A DNA stretch of 64,000 nt from Mycocentrospora acerina (Eukaryota; Ascomycota; Dothideomycetes; Pleosporales), in contig JAKUHH010000350.1 of the NCBI GenBank assembly GCA_022701365.1, forward strand, positions 1-64,000, in the 5' to 3' direction. The position numbers were made by a program, and so were the translations under genes. Of the stretch, positions 51,659-62,941 are shown piece after piece. The notes under the pieces are model-generated. The model saw only the letters and a list, made by a program, of their open reading frames with translations, was not told the origin of the DNA and searched no databases. Positions within the stretch are counted from its first letter, which is position 1; each line of letters opens with the position of its first letter.

Positions 51659-53478
51659 TTACAACTTCATGCCCAAAACCTTGTGAACCCTCAAAGCCTG
51701 CCTGATGCTCAAGTCTAGCATAATCTCCTCACTGCCCCCAGGAATGGCGTATGCCCTGACATCACGGTACAACCTCTCGACCTTTGCGCCCTGCCCTCCT
51801 CGGCTGTAGCTCAAGCCTCCAAAGATCTGACTCGCTTCTCTTGCACAGAACTCGAAGGTAGTAGTACTCTGCGCCTTCAAGCTAGCAATCGCGCCACCAA
51901 GCTTCAGCATGGCCTCCATCTCGTCCATCTTCTGGCACTGGTAGACGAGATTCTCAAGCCAGTTATACGATGACTCGATCTGACGGGCCATATGCGCGAG
52001 CTTGAGGCGAATGACGGGGTGCTCAATGAGCTTCTTGCCAAACGTCTTGCGCTTGTGTGCATACTTGACCGACTCTTCGTAGCAAACACGAGCGAAGCGG
52101 ACAGACTGAATAATAATACCGATACGCTCGTGGTTAAAGTTTGTCATGACAACTTTGAAACCCTGGTTCTCTTTGCCGATGAGGTTCTCGACGGGGACCT
52201 TGACATCTTCAAAGGTGATGTAAGTCGTACCGCTGCTCCAGACACCCTGGCAGTCCATTTTGCGCGTCGTTACGCCGCCAGCGCTGCGCTCAATGAGCAA
52301 GACGGAAACACCGGTGTTTCCGGATCCACCAGTGCGGACAACGGTGGTGAAGTAGTCGGACCAAATGCCATTGGTGATCCACTTCTTTTCGCCGTTGACA
52401 ATGTAATGCTTACCGTCTTCGGAAAGCTTAGCTTCGCAGTTCAGGCCTGCGACATCGCTGCCAGCATCTATTCGTGGTCAGAAAATGGCGGAGGAGAGAA
52501 AACACAAGGGGTTTGGTCTTACCTGGCTCGGTGACGGCAAGACAGATGCGCTTCTCACCACTAAGCAGACCAGGACCAATACGCTTGATAAGCTCTGGCT
52601 TGCCAAACTTGAAGAGTGGCGGTCCACCGATACCGTATCCACCAATCAGGTTCCAAACAAGACCTCCACTTCCAGTACGGGACAGCTCATCAGTGAGAAT
52701 CATCTCATGGAAATGGTCCCACTTCTCAGCTGGTACACTCTTTACCCGTCGGTCGGTCAGCTCTACTGGGAAGTGTATCCCCAGCAGACCAGCCAGGTAT
52801 CCTCGCTCTCCCATCTCCTGGTATATCTCGGCAGGCACCATCTTTGCCTCATCCCATTCAGTAACGTTAGGCATGATCTTCTCTTCCACCCATTGCCTGA
52901 CTTCTTCGCGGAGGGCAACATGGGTCTCGTTGAAGTAAGGTGAATGGTACTGCAGGTCTCATATCAGCCATGCCGTGTCGTTTGTCGATGTCGAATGAAA
53001 CTTACTGTCTGGTACCACGATGGATCTGCGTATGGGATCAAGTCGCCATATGCATCAAACGGCTCTGATTCCTCCACGGCAGCCTGGGTTGGCACAGGTA
53101 CGACAACACCAGAGTTGGCCTCGGGCTTCACAACTTCCTTCTTCTCTTCTTTTACTGGTGCTGGTGGTGGTGGTGGCGCAGCTTTTGAGTCGAGTGATCC
53201 AACCTGAAGTTTCTTCTGGTACTTCCTGAGGATTCCCTCATTGTGATACTTCCAGAACTGCTTTGACGCGTCTTTGCCTGCTACGCGTTGGAGGACTAGT
53301 AAGTGTTAGTATCCGAAGTGCATTGCAGCATCTCAATCATCGAGGACCTACTCTTCTTGCCTCCTGGGTGCTCGTCCGCAAAGCTTGTGAGATCATAAAC
53401 GTCCTCATCGACAATGATCCACAGATCGTTTGCTGTGTTGTGCTTCTTCACTTGCTCGGCTGAGTAGCGTTCCGACAT
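51659..53478 (-). CDS. cytochrome b5-acyl-CoA dehydrogenase fusion
   Basis: Four exons, 53352-53478, 53006-53295, 52523-52949 and 51659-52467, give 550 residues. Residues 1-85 form a cytochrome b5 domain, with haem-ligand motif HPGG at 37-40 and the second ligand in KYHNEG. A Pro/Ala/Glu linker follows, then an FAD acyl-CoA dehydrogenase: ICLAVTEPDAGSDVAGL (signature 1), GEKKWITNGIWSDYF, GFKVVMTNFNHERIGI, and IFGGLSYSRGGQGAKVERLYRDVRAYAIPGGSEEIMLD. The fused b5 domain suggests electrons may enter or leave through haem rather than ETF. The C-terminus MKL is not a clear PTS1. Fungal fusions of this kind are known; the substrate is not. Confidence 0.9.
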
Positions 53479-54477
53479 TTTGGCAGAGAAAAAAGAACTA
53501 AGAGAAGAAGAAGTACAGGGTTTTGGTACAGAGAGGTGGAATAAACGCGAGGTGAATTACGGAGTAGCCCGGAGGTGATTTAAGAGTTTCGCATTTCTTT
53601 TCACATGTCAGGCTGCTCCACACCTGAAAGTCCGGGGATGTCGCTAGACATGTACCAAGGGTCGCGCGTAATACAATCCGGTGCATGGACCGCAGCATCA
53701 TGATCTTGTGAGCGTTATACGTTTGCCGCAATTGGCTGCATCATTGAAGACCGGCTGACTTGCTGTTTGAAGGTGCAAGCAAGGGTAGTATGATCCCAGA
53801 AACCACCGAGGTACATGGCCACATCCGGACTAGACCCGTCACAAGCCAAACAAGCACAATATGGACAGGAAGATGGCACGTGTAGCTTGCGGAGTTCTCC
53901 ATATTTGATTAGCACCGTCTGCCACATTGCAAACCTCGCAAATTCTCGACGCAAATACGCCAAGCCTTCAGCCCCAAGACCACGTGACAGCTGCCAGCAA
54001 CCATCTTTGTTTTCCAAATTCGAGGGACTACTGTGCGTGGCGATTCCTTCCGTATTTGGCCGCCAAGGTATCAAATCTTGCACGTCATTGGTCAAATGAT
54101 TCGGTCCAGCCCTTGTGGACAGACGCACGCGCTTGCGGCGCACCATTTCAACCTCTATCAGACGGTGAAGAAGATATGCTTGTCCACAACCCCGTAAATA
54201 CTCACCACGAGGCCCCCTTTTAACAGTCACATGGGCACATGGTATGCAGTATTGAGACCGAAACTCCTTAGCTTCTGAGACATCAGAGATCACGCAACGC
54301 CTGTGAGCAAGGCTGATTGGTCTGGGCTTTTGCTTAAAGATCATCTGCGTGTCCCCACGTTCTTACACCCTGTCTTTCTGGGGTTGAACCACTTCTTTTT
54401 CTGGAGAAATCTCGAAGCTCAACTGTCGACTCGAGATACTCTGGGGCATCGTTCACCGACAGCTTCACCAGCTCATC
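53479..54477. other. divergent intergenic region, b5-dehydrogenase / antiporter
   Basis: 1 kb between divergent genes. It contains the unassigned minus ORF 53715-54344 described below; otherwise nothing recognisable. Confidence 0.4.
53715..54344 (-). CDS. unassigned 209-codon ORF in a promoter region
   Basis: ATG-started frame of 209 codons. The product is basic in its first half and Cys-containing towards the end (SSCPYCACLACDG). No family, signal peptide or membrane segment is recognised. It would occupy most of the space between two divergent genes, so it may be chance. Conservation in related species would decide. Confidence 0.2.
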   Translation of the reverse strand: MIFKQKPRPISLAHRRCVISDVSEAKEFRSQYCIPCAHVTVKRGPRGEYLRGCGQAYLLHRLIEVEMVRRKRVRLSTRAGPNHLTNDVQDLIPWRPNTEGIATHSSPSNLENKDGCWQLSRGLGAEGLAYLRREFARFAMWQTVLIKYGELRKLHVPSSCPYCACLACDGSSPDVAMYLGGFWDHTTLACTFKQQVSRSSMMQPIAANV

Positions 54478-57400
54478 ATGTCGTCAACGATAGCGGCTTT
54501 GGCGAGCGCGTCGCCAACCGCACCGATCAGGGCTCCTCCTCAGGCGGGTGTCCTGGAGGGAGTCAACCCAGTGCACTATGATGCAAAGAATCCGATCATT
54601 CTGTTCATCGTCCAAGTAAGTGTGTACACTGGTTCGGAGGCACATGTGGCAGCTTGTAATGAGATCGTACGATTGTATCAGTGTTGAGCGGGAGTCATGT
54701 GATTTTTGCCACGCGTACTCTTCCTGGTTCTTTTCATCGACAGCATGTATCGACTCAAGAAACTCCTTCCAGAAGGTGTTATCGAATATAGAGACGGCAT
54801 ACTAACTATGTATACTACAGGCTTCCATTATCATCATATTCTGTCGTGCTCTGAATTGGCCCCTATCTAAGATCCGCCAACCTCGTGTCATCTCAGAAAT
54901 CATTGGCGGTATCATCCTAGGCCCGTCCGTCATGGGCCGTATCCCAGGCTTCAAAGACTCAATCTTCCCAGAAAAATCTATGACTAATCTCAATCTGGTC
55001 GCCAACTTGGGCCTCACGCTCTTTTTGTTCATTATTGGTCTTGAAGTGGACTTGCGTTTCCTGGTGGGCAACTGGAAAGTGGCACTGAACGTCGGTATTG
55101 CAAGCATGGCCATACCCTTTGGTCTAGGATGTGCCATTGCAGTGGGCCTATACAACGAGTTTAAGGATGAGCCCGGCATGGTTCATATCGACTTTCCTGT
55201 TTTCATGCTCTTCATCGGTGTGGCCATGGCCATCACAGTAAGTCTAAACTCGGATCATTATCCCATGATAGATTACTCACCTGTTTAGGCCTTTCCCGTG
55301 CTTTGCCGTATTCTTACCGAATTGAAGCTGCTTATGACTCCAGTCGGTGTCATTGTCCTAGCGGCTGGTGTTGGTAATGATGTAGTAGGTGTGTATAATC
55401 TCATTGTTCCTGATACTATTGAGCTTGATGCTAACTTTCCATCGCTAGGTTGGATCTTGCTTGCACTCTGTGTCGCTCTCGTCAATGCCGGATCTGGATT
55501 ATCAGCACTTTGGGTGCTTTTGACATGTGCCGGATTTATGTTATTCCTTGTCTACGCAATCCGACCAGTATTCGTATATGTCTTACGCAGATCTGGTGCT
55601 TTACAGGATGGCCCCAGTCAAGGCATCATCAGTCTCACGCTCTTGATTGCGTTGGGGTCAGCATTCTTTACAGGTATCATCGGAGTTCATCCAATTTTTG
55701 GTGCATTCATGGCTGGCCTAATTTGCCCTCATGAGGGTGGATTTTCTATCAAAGTGGCTGAGAGGATCGAAGATCTGATTGGCGCCTTGTTCTTGCCTCT
55801 ATACTTTACCCTTTCTGGACTGAACACCAATGTCGGTCTCCTCGACTCTGGCATCGTCTGGGCCTACGTTATCGGTGTCGTCCTGGTGGCGTTCTTCTCC
55901 AAGTTCATAAGCGCTACGCTCGCAGCTCGCGGCACAAAGATGTTATGGCGCGAATGCTTTGCCATTGGATCTCTGATGAGTTGCAAGGGCTTAGTCGAGC
56001 TGATTGTGCTGGTAAGTAACGAATGCTCTAATGTGCGGTGTATGGCAAAATACTGATTGCAATAGAACATCGGCTTGAATGCGAAAATTCTCAGCACGCG
56101 CACATTTACAATATTTGTCGTCATGGCTCTCGTCACCACGTTCATGTCGTCTCCCCTCACAATATTCTTTTACCCTGTGTGGTACCAGAAGAAGGTTGAA
56201 TCTTGGCGCCGCGGTGAGATTGACTGGGATACCGGAAAGCCTTTGGATGGATCTGAGAGCATCAACGACGGCATCCATTATGAAAAACTAAAGACTGAAA
56301 GGGTTCGAAAGTTGATGATCTACCTACGTCTGGATAGCATGCCCAATTTGTTGGCTTTTACCTCGCTCTTTGGTGGAGAATTCCAAAAGACAGTAACCAA
56401 GGTCCATCCCTCGAAAGCCGCGATTCAGAACTCTGAAACCGAAGACCCATCAACAAACAATGGAACCAAGCGACCAGTTGAAGCTTATGGCCTACGTCTG
56501 CTCAATCTCACAGATCGTGGCTCTTCAGTCATGCAAGTGTCTGAAATAGAGTCTTATACTGCCTATGACCCCGTCGTCAACACATTCCGAACTTTCGGTA
56601 GACTGCATAACTTGGCCGTCAGTGGAGAGGTTCTCGTTGTCCCCGAATCATCTTTTGCTGAGACTCTCAGCACACGGGCTTCTGATTCTGATTTCCTCGT
56701 CCTCCCATGGAGCGAAACAGGTGGCATGAGTGAACAGGCCATCATCGAGGATAAGGGCACTAAGAACAAGCTAGCAGCTTCTTCTTACATCTCCTTTGTA
56801 AACTCGACACTGGAGCAATCTTCTATTCCTGTCGCGGTCCTAATCAATAAAAACTTTGGTGGAAGCAAAAACAAAGACATCAAGCATGGCCTAAGGCTCA
56901 CTCGAAACTACAGCAGCGTGAGTCTCGCCAGTGCGCGTGACAAAGCCGTCACAGCCCCCATCGCCGACCGCAGCCACCACATCTTCCTCCCCTTCTTCGG
57001 CGGCGACGATGACCGCACCGCACTCCGCCTCGTCCTCCAACTCGCCGAAAACCCTCAAGTCACTGCGACAATCGTCCACTTTGATGTGGCAGATCTCGTT
57101 GTAGACAGCGCCTCAAACTCGACATCTACATCCACCGCCACCAAAGCCGGCGAAACAATCGTAACGACGACATCGCCCCCTCCGCGCGAGCGAGACGCAG
57201 CCTTCTTCGCGTCGCTCCGTGCTTCTCTCCCCGCTGACCTTGCAGAACGCGTGGTCTTTGAAACGTGCACGAGCACAAATCCCGTCAGCGATGTGATTGC
57301 GCGCGCCAGTATCGAAGTCGGGCAGGCGCCCAAGAATGCTGGTGATCTCGTTGTTCTGGGTCGGAATATCGGCAGGAATAGCGTCCTTGACAGACATGAC

Positions 57401-57514
57401 GCAGATGAGATCCGGAGCCAAAACTCTGCTGCGAGTACGCTGGGAGTCTTGGCGGAAAAGGTGTGGCAGGGCAAGCTGAGCACTAGTGTATTGGTTGTTA
57501 AGGCTGGCGAGTGA
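54478..57514 (+). CDS. KHA1: Kha1-type K+/H+ antiporter (CPA2 family)
   Basis: Monovalent cation/proton antiporter of endomembranes, acting in K+ and pH homeostasis. Five exons, 54478-54615, 54821-55237, 55289-55388, 55449-56011 and 56066-57514, give 888 residues. About twelve membrane helices cover the first 420 residues, including the CPA2 pattern VISEIIGGIILGPSVMG, LGLTLFLFIIGLEVDL, TAFPVLCRILTELKL, AAGVGNDVVGWILLA and GVHPIFGAFMAGL. The long cytosolic C-terminus, with VRKLMIYLRLDSMPNLLAF and a domain ending LGVLAEKVWQGKLSTSVLVV, is as in Kha1. Intron 3 (55389-55448) is exactly 60 nt and has no stop in frame, so retention would insert 20 residues beside the conserved NDVVGW. Confidence 0.93.
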
Positions 57515-57835
57515 AAGGGTTTGGAATGCATGTGCATAATATTATGGGAGTTACTTATTTTTGAGTTGTTATTAGCTTGGAACAATACACCATGAAGCTC
57601 AAACTCATCCATCCCATCTGGTTTTTTTTGGCAATATCACGTCAAAATAGGTCTTTACCACAGTACAGCTACGTGCCATGGAAATCATATGGTCTGTCTT
57701 TACTATTCGATATAATTGATCATTGCCACCATCCTGCCGCTGCACAACTAGTCAAGGATACTAACCATGAAGCCGTCACCATACCCATCTGAAGCCTAAC
57801 ACAATGTCGTTACTAAGCATTTTCCACACAGCGCA
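57515..57835. other. convergent 3' region, antiporter / unknown protein
   Basis: About 320 bp tail-to-tail, AT-rich, no gene. Confidence 0.4.
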
Positions 57836-60770
57836 CTACCAAGAGGTGTCGGTTTGAGAGTAGCGAGTTCGCACTGAGTTGAGAAAGGAACCAAAGGTGT
57901 CCCATGTACAGGTGTTTGGTTCCAAATGGCTTCTTTGCAGATGGCCCGCCCGCCTCGAAGAAGTGGCTAGTGGCTTACTGAAATAGCTGTTGTCACCACC
58001 TGGGCCTAAATCTCGATGCGTGAGCGAAGCTGGCTTCCAAGCTCGAGTGAAATATGACTGGCCACTGCTGTTACGATGTTCTTCGACATATTCGGAAAGT
58101 ATTTCATATAAACGAACGAACGGGAATGTATTCTCATAAAAATCTTGAGTTTGCGGTTCGGTGTGTTCGCCAATAGCTCCAACGCTTCGACCCTTACTAC
58201 CAGCCATTGCAGCAGATGCTAGAGTTTTAGCATACTCTCGCTGTCGAGCGGGACGTTGTCCATCGCGAAACCAGTTCAAAAGTTTCTCCTCTTCGTCAAT
58301 GTGTACTGATAACAATACAGTAGGATCATGGGCGGTCGGCTTTGTGCCTGTAAAGAAGGGACCCCAAAAGTGCTGTTTCGTCGGTGGTTGCTGGTTCAAT
58401 CCGTTTGCAATCTCATATTCTTGTGTTTGCCGTAGACCATCTGGGTCGCTGAACTGGAGAGCGGCAGCAGCAGCAGCTTTAGCCGTTGTTACCTCTGACC
58501 TAGAAATTTCAGAGACCGGAGTGACCGCAGATAGGCTCGCGTATGGTGGAGCGGTAGCGTTAAGATTTGAGACAATTCGGTGTGGATTAGCGACTGTAAG
58601 TCCAGGAGAACGGAACAAAGAGCGAGCCGAAGTTTGTATAGTTGCGAAATTCGGAATTGGGACACATCCTTGTGTCAGTGGCTTTGAGGGTTGTTCACTT
58701 AACTCAGCAAGCTTACTCCTAAGCTTCTGTCGATTGATAACATCTTCCGGAGATAGGGAGATAGGGTGCCGTTCAGGTAGATTATGGTATCTAGATGAGG
58801 TTACGAACCCACTCGCAGCCTCCTCGCCAAAGCCAACTTCATGGAGCGTTGGATGGGACAAGTGGTCCATTGTTCTCGTAGTGCGATTCAACTTCTCCAT
58901 GCACTCTCCCTCTCTCTGTTTATACAGATTGGTTATCAGAACCATAGTGCCATTTTCGGAGACCACCTCTGAAGAGGCAGCTGGCTTGGAGGGAAACTCG
59001 TATCCAAAGTCCAAGGAGCCTGTCAGGTTCATGGTGTTTTCTCTGAATTTTGAATCGATGCTGCTTCCTATTTGGAAAGGTGTCCCAGATGCTACGAAAG
59101 GATCCTCTAAGTAGTCTCTCCTGAATGTTGTGTGAACTGTAGTTGAGGTTATTGGCTTGATTGCCGAGGGCAAACCAGAAACGCTGTTACCTGCATCGAT
59201 AGCGAACTCACTAGCTGAACTGGAAATAGAAGAAGACGACACTATCCGATTTGTATCGGTCAAGGAAGCTCGGAACAAGGCCTCTTTCGGACGACCGTTT
59301 ATCAGGATGAGCTTCTCGCGATTCTTGGCAGCAAGCTTGAAGTACTTCAAAGAGTTGTGGGATGTATCAAGCCCTCTCAATCGGTCTGATGCAAGAGAAC
59401 CTTCGACTCTACCATGCAGATGGGCGTATCGGCCAATGTTGACCCATTGGAACGACAATGAGGACCATTGGTGAGCCGAGACGTCTCGATTTGGGTGACC
59501 AATGAAGACGACCTGGCCGTCAAATTCGCCCATTTGCTCGTGGAGTCGAATAGGGTCAGGAAGTTTTCCAAAGACCATTTCATAGTTGTGGCCGCAATCA
59601 GAACGCATCTTAGCAATTTCATTGTCATTAACGCTAAATCTGGGCTGAATACCCGGGCTTTCAAGAGCACCCAGCTGAACTTCTGACACTGTACAATACT
59701 CAGACGCCGGAGAGAGTCTACTTGGCATTGCCAATTGAAGCTGAGTTAGGCCGAACGGAGATGTAGTAAGAAAACCGTGGTCGTTAGGTGTTTCAAGAGA
59801 CAAAGAGCTGCCTATAAGTCCAGTGACTGAAGCAGAATCGTTCACATCGATGTCTGTACTCTCACTCTCACCTAGATCGCTAGCCCTCATGGGACGCCAA
59901 GCTTTGTTTCCTTTCTTATTGCGATTGGGCTGTAGCTTGATGATCCCAGCTAAAGAGATTAGCTGATCACCTCCAGTCTCAACATCTTTCTGCTGGTATC
60001 GACGGGCCATGTCTGCAAATGTCTTCGATCCTGCGTACAGGCCAGTGGTGATATCTCCTACCGCTGGACGTATCTGCCGATCAAAAGGTGACGAGAACTG
60101 GAACGAAGGTGAACGAAAGGTGGGGGTTCTGTTATTGTATTGTTGGCTGTCTTCTCGATTGAGTTCGCTGTCGGCACGCGGTACGACTTGTATATGTGAG
60201 TGTGGAAGACTGCTACTCTGTCTGAGAATACCCGAGGGCAATCTGCCTTTCACGGCACGGGCAACAACAGGAGCACGGCGACCTAGAGTACAATCAGTGA
60301 CTCAAGACGTTGGTAAGCAGCCAAGGGTGAGGAGAGGTAGGAGCACAGTCTGGAGGAGGTGAGTACTCACTGCGCCGGCCGCCACGACCCCTAGCTTTAG
60401 TCGCCAGCTTGTTGAATGTGATTGAGAAAATAACGAGAAAGAGAGGCGTACTCTGGCAATGAAGCGAAGTCTAATAAGAGCTATAACTTTGGGATTGGCG
60501 TGTTTGTGATATGTGGCTTGTCCATGAAAGGCACAGTGACGAGAAGAGATCAAGTGGCAGTAAATGGATCAGGAAGGTGCGATGAAGTGATGGTGAGGAG
60601 AGGAATGGTGAATTAACGAAAATAAGCATCTGATTACCACTTACCCCTCGCGTCTGTGATATTGTTTGGAAGCCGGTTTGTACACTGGTGCGCAATTTGA
60701 TTTTTTTTTGCTCTTCTTTGCTCGATGCTTCACTCCATCGTTCGGTTGTTTCTGGATTAGACAAAACCAT
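57836..60770 (-). CDS. large protein of unknown function, about 884 residues
   Basis: Exons inferred as 60645-60770, 60371-60452 and 57836-60282. The long last exon is clear; the two short 5' exons are inferred from phase (ATG at 60770) and less sure. The N-terminal part contains a basic, Arg/Gly-rich stretch (ATKARGRGGRR, then RRAPVVARAVKGRLPSG). The middle is Ser/Thr/Pro/Asn-rich and probably disordered. The C-terminal 200 residues look ordered: FWGPFFTGTKPTAHDPTVLL, EEEKLLNWFRDGQRPARQREYAKTL, FPFVRLYEILSEYVEEHR and WDTFGSFLNSVRTRY. No catalytic or binding motif was recognised. Basic N-terminus plus disorder fits a nuclear regulator or scaffold, but that is a guess. Confidence 0.6.
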
Positions 60771-61004
60771 AGTGTCGTCAATCACCTTTGTATCGACAGT
60801 AGCACTCCTACACTATAAGGCGCAACTTGAAAAGACTTGACATACTGACCATGGTGTTGTCGCTCTGAAATCTCTCGAAGTATATATGACATCGTCACAT
60901 GTTCAGATGCGACATTCGCAAGCAACTCGTCTAGAGATTTTGAGAGTCAAATGTGTTGCGCTTGTATCCATTCATTACCTACATTAACGCAAGTCTACTC
61001 GCAC

Positions 61005-62307
61005 TCAACCTGTCCACTTTTCTTGCTCAGCAGCCCAGGCAACTGCATCCCACACATCGCCCACGATTTTCCGCGGACGATGTGCCGGTGTAGTTCCTTC
61101 CACATAGACACCTGTTTGAACTAGTACGCTAGCCCAATCAGTGCCATGAGGACTCTTGTAGTTGTTGCCCCCGGCTATATCGCTAGCAGGATTGTCGCCA
61201 ACCATGTACACGCGCTTCAAATGGCCTAGTTTGCTGCCGTAGTTACCTAGCAAATTTTCTCGATGTGACATCAATCGCTTCTCAGCAAATTCGTAAGTGG
61301 GCTGGTATGGCTTGCCCATGACTACCTTCTGCAGTTGGACACCATCCGCCGCACCACCTGTGACGGCTGCCCAAATGCCTTCGAGAGCCTCGCGGAAGCC
61401 GCCCTGGCCCAGCCGGGGCAGATGGTACTTTGCAGCCCATAGGAGATCAGGGTTGGAGAAGTAGAGCGGTGGCTGTCCATCTTGCTGGTAGCCTTTGTTA
61501 GGCAGCGTTGCATCGCCGTTTTTTGACGAAAGCGTGCCCATCACACCACCTGAAGAGAGCATGACATCCTTTATGATCTGGGCATCCAGGCCCCAGTCAC
61601 GGGGGTCGTTATAAACAAACACAGCATCAATCCGGAGAGACGTCTGCGGCGACGCGGGGTCAATGGGCGCTGGCAATGGGCGCGTGAAGGTCTTGTAGTA
61701 TGGCAGCAGCTGCCGAGAAAAGGGCCAAACATCAGGGTACGCCGTCAGAATATCACCAGGCGTCACCACAGTCTTGAAGCTGCATACCGTCAGCGGGAGA
61801 GCCGATTTGGATATGCGGCTGTGTGCTGTCCCACCCATATGTCTCGGCGACCAGCCGGCACTTGTCCTCCTCGCCGCCCACCACCATGACAGTTTTATCC
61901 TTGTAATGGTCCATATCGGCAAAAGGTGTGTGGCTTTGTATAAACATGCTGCTGTCCATATCCACTCCCAGCTTCGCACTCAGATCCGCTACCCGCTGCG
62001 ACTCATGCTTGCCGCCGCCATTGGTGAGCAAGATGAATGGAATGCGGTGGGACTGCAAATACGAGAGGGCCTTGTGTGCGCGTGGCAGCGCATCGGAGCT
62101 TCGCACAAGCACTCCGTCGATACTGACAGCCGTCAGTGGGGGTGGGGGTTGTCGAATAGCGTGGCCCTCTTACTCGAACGCGAACGCGAAATCGGGGACG
62201 CGAAGAGGGGAGGAGGCTGTAGTTTGGAGGGCGCGGCGGAACGGGATGCCGTAGCCCCTGCAACGGGACAGCCTTGTCATATGTTTCCAAGACGCCTGGG
62301 TAGCCAT
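61005..62307 (-). CDS. mitochondrial HAD-superfamily hydrolase, CECR5/Ykr070w type
   Basis: Class IIA HAD phosphatase-like protein. Three exons, 62174-62307, 61835-62122 and 61005-61779, give 398 residues. The N-terminus is a likely mitochondrial presequence (TRLSRCRGYGIPFRRALQTT). HAD motif I is FAFDIDGVL, with D45 and D47 formed across the exon 1/2 joint. Motif II is FILLTNGGG, the family segment TYGFKTVVTPGDILTAYPDVWPF spans the exon 2/3 joint, and motif IV is VYMVGDNPASDIAGG. Both joints were needed to recover these motifs. The physiological substrate of this family is not established. Confidence 0.9.
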
Positions 62308-62821
62308 TATGTGTGATGCAAAAGTATGGGCTTAGAGTATGTCTTTGACAGCTTGGAAGATCGTAAACACGTCACGTGCTTCCGCGCCGTCGATCAGCTA
62401 CCGCATTGATCCACCCCACTTTACTCGACACTACAAAGCATGATCAGAGTATAACAATAACCGCCACCAATATCTACATCTGCATGACCACAAGGGTGTC
62501 CCTAGATGGATCCGAGAACAATGCTAAGCAATACAGCCTCGTAGCGCATAACGCTGCACTCATCATCCAGCACACAAAGCGAAGGACGATAATCACCTTC
62601 CCCTGACGAGAACAATAGTAAGAAGTACGATGTGGAATGACAGCTCAACTCTAATGTACTTGCCCTTATATTCACAATGAACTTATAAAGTGTATAAATG
62701 TAGTGTATGTATCGCCCAAGTAAATTCCTCACAACCATCACATATCCATATTGCATTCACTGCACTATTCACTTTTCAATCCCAAATCTCCAACCAACCA
62801 ACCAACAAACAAACAAACAAA
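62308..62821. other. intergenic and leader of the small peptide gene
   Basis: About 510 bp, no conserved ORF. The last 30 bases before the ATG at 62822 are ACCAACC/AACAAAC repeats with few G or T, a composition typical of well-translated fungal 5' leaders. Confidence 0.4.
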
Positions 62822-62941
62822 ATGGCCGGCATCATCCGTATTTCCACTCGCAATGTTCAAAAGGATTCAGTCCGCGTCCCCGCCTGCGTAGTGCAGAGGG
62901 ATGCCGTTCCCGTTCCAGCCTGCACAGTACAGCGCTACTAG
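62822..62941 (+). CDS. putative 39-residue peptide with a duplicated VPAC-VQR motif
   Basis: ATG in excellent context (AACAAAATGG), preceded by a CAAC/AAAC-rich leader. The product starts MAGIIRISTRNVQ, then has two related copies, SVRVPACVVQRD and AVPVPACTVQRY, and stops at TAG. No signal peptide is present. The duplicated 13-residue unit each with one Cys, together with the leader, argues for a real short gene rather than chance, but I know no family for it. AT-rich sequence and A-runs follow, which could be its 3' UTR. Confidence 0.45.
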   Translation: MAGIIRISTRNVQKDSVRVPACVVQRDAVPVPACTVQRY

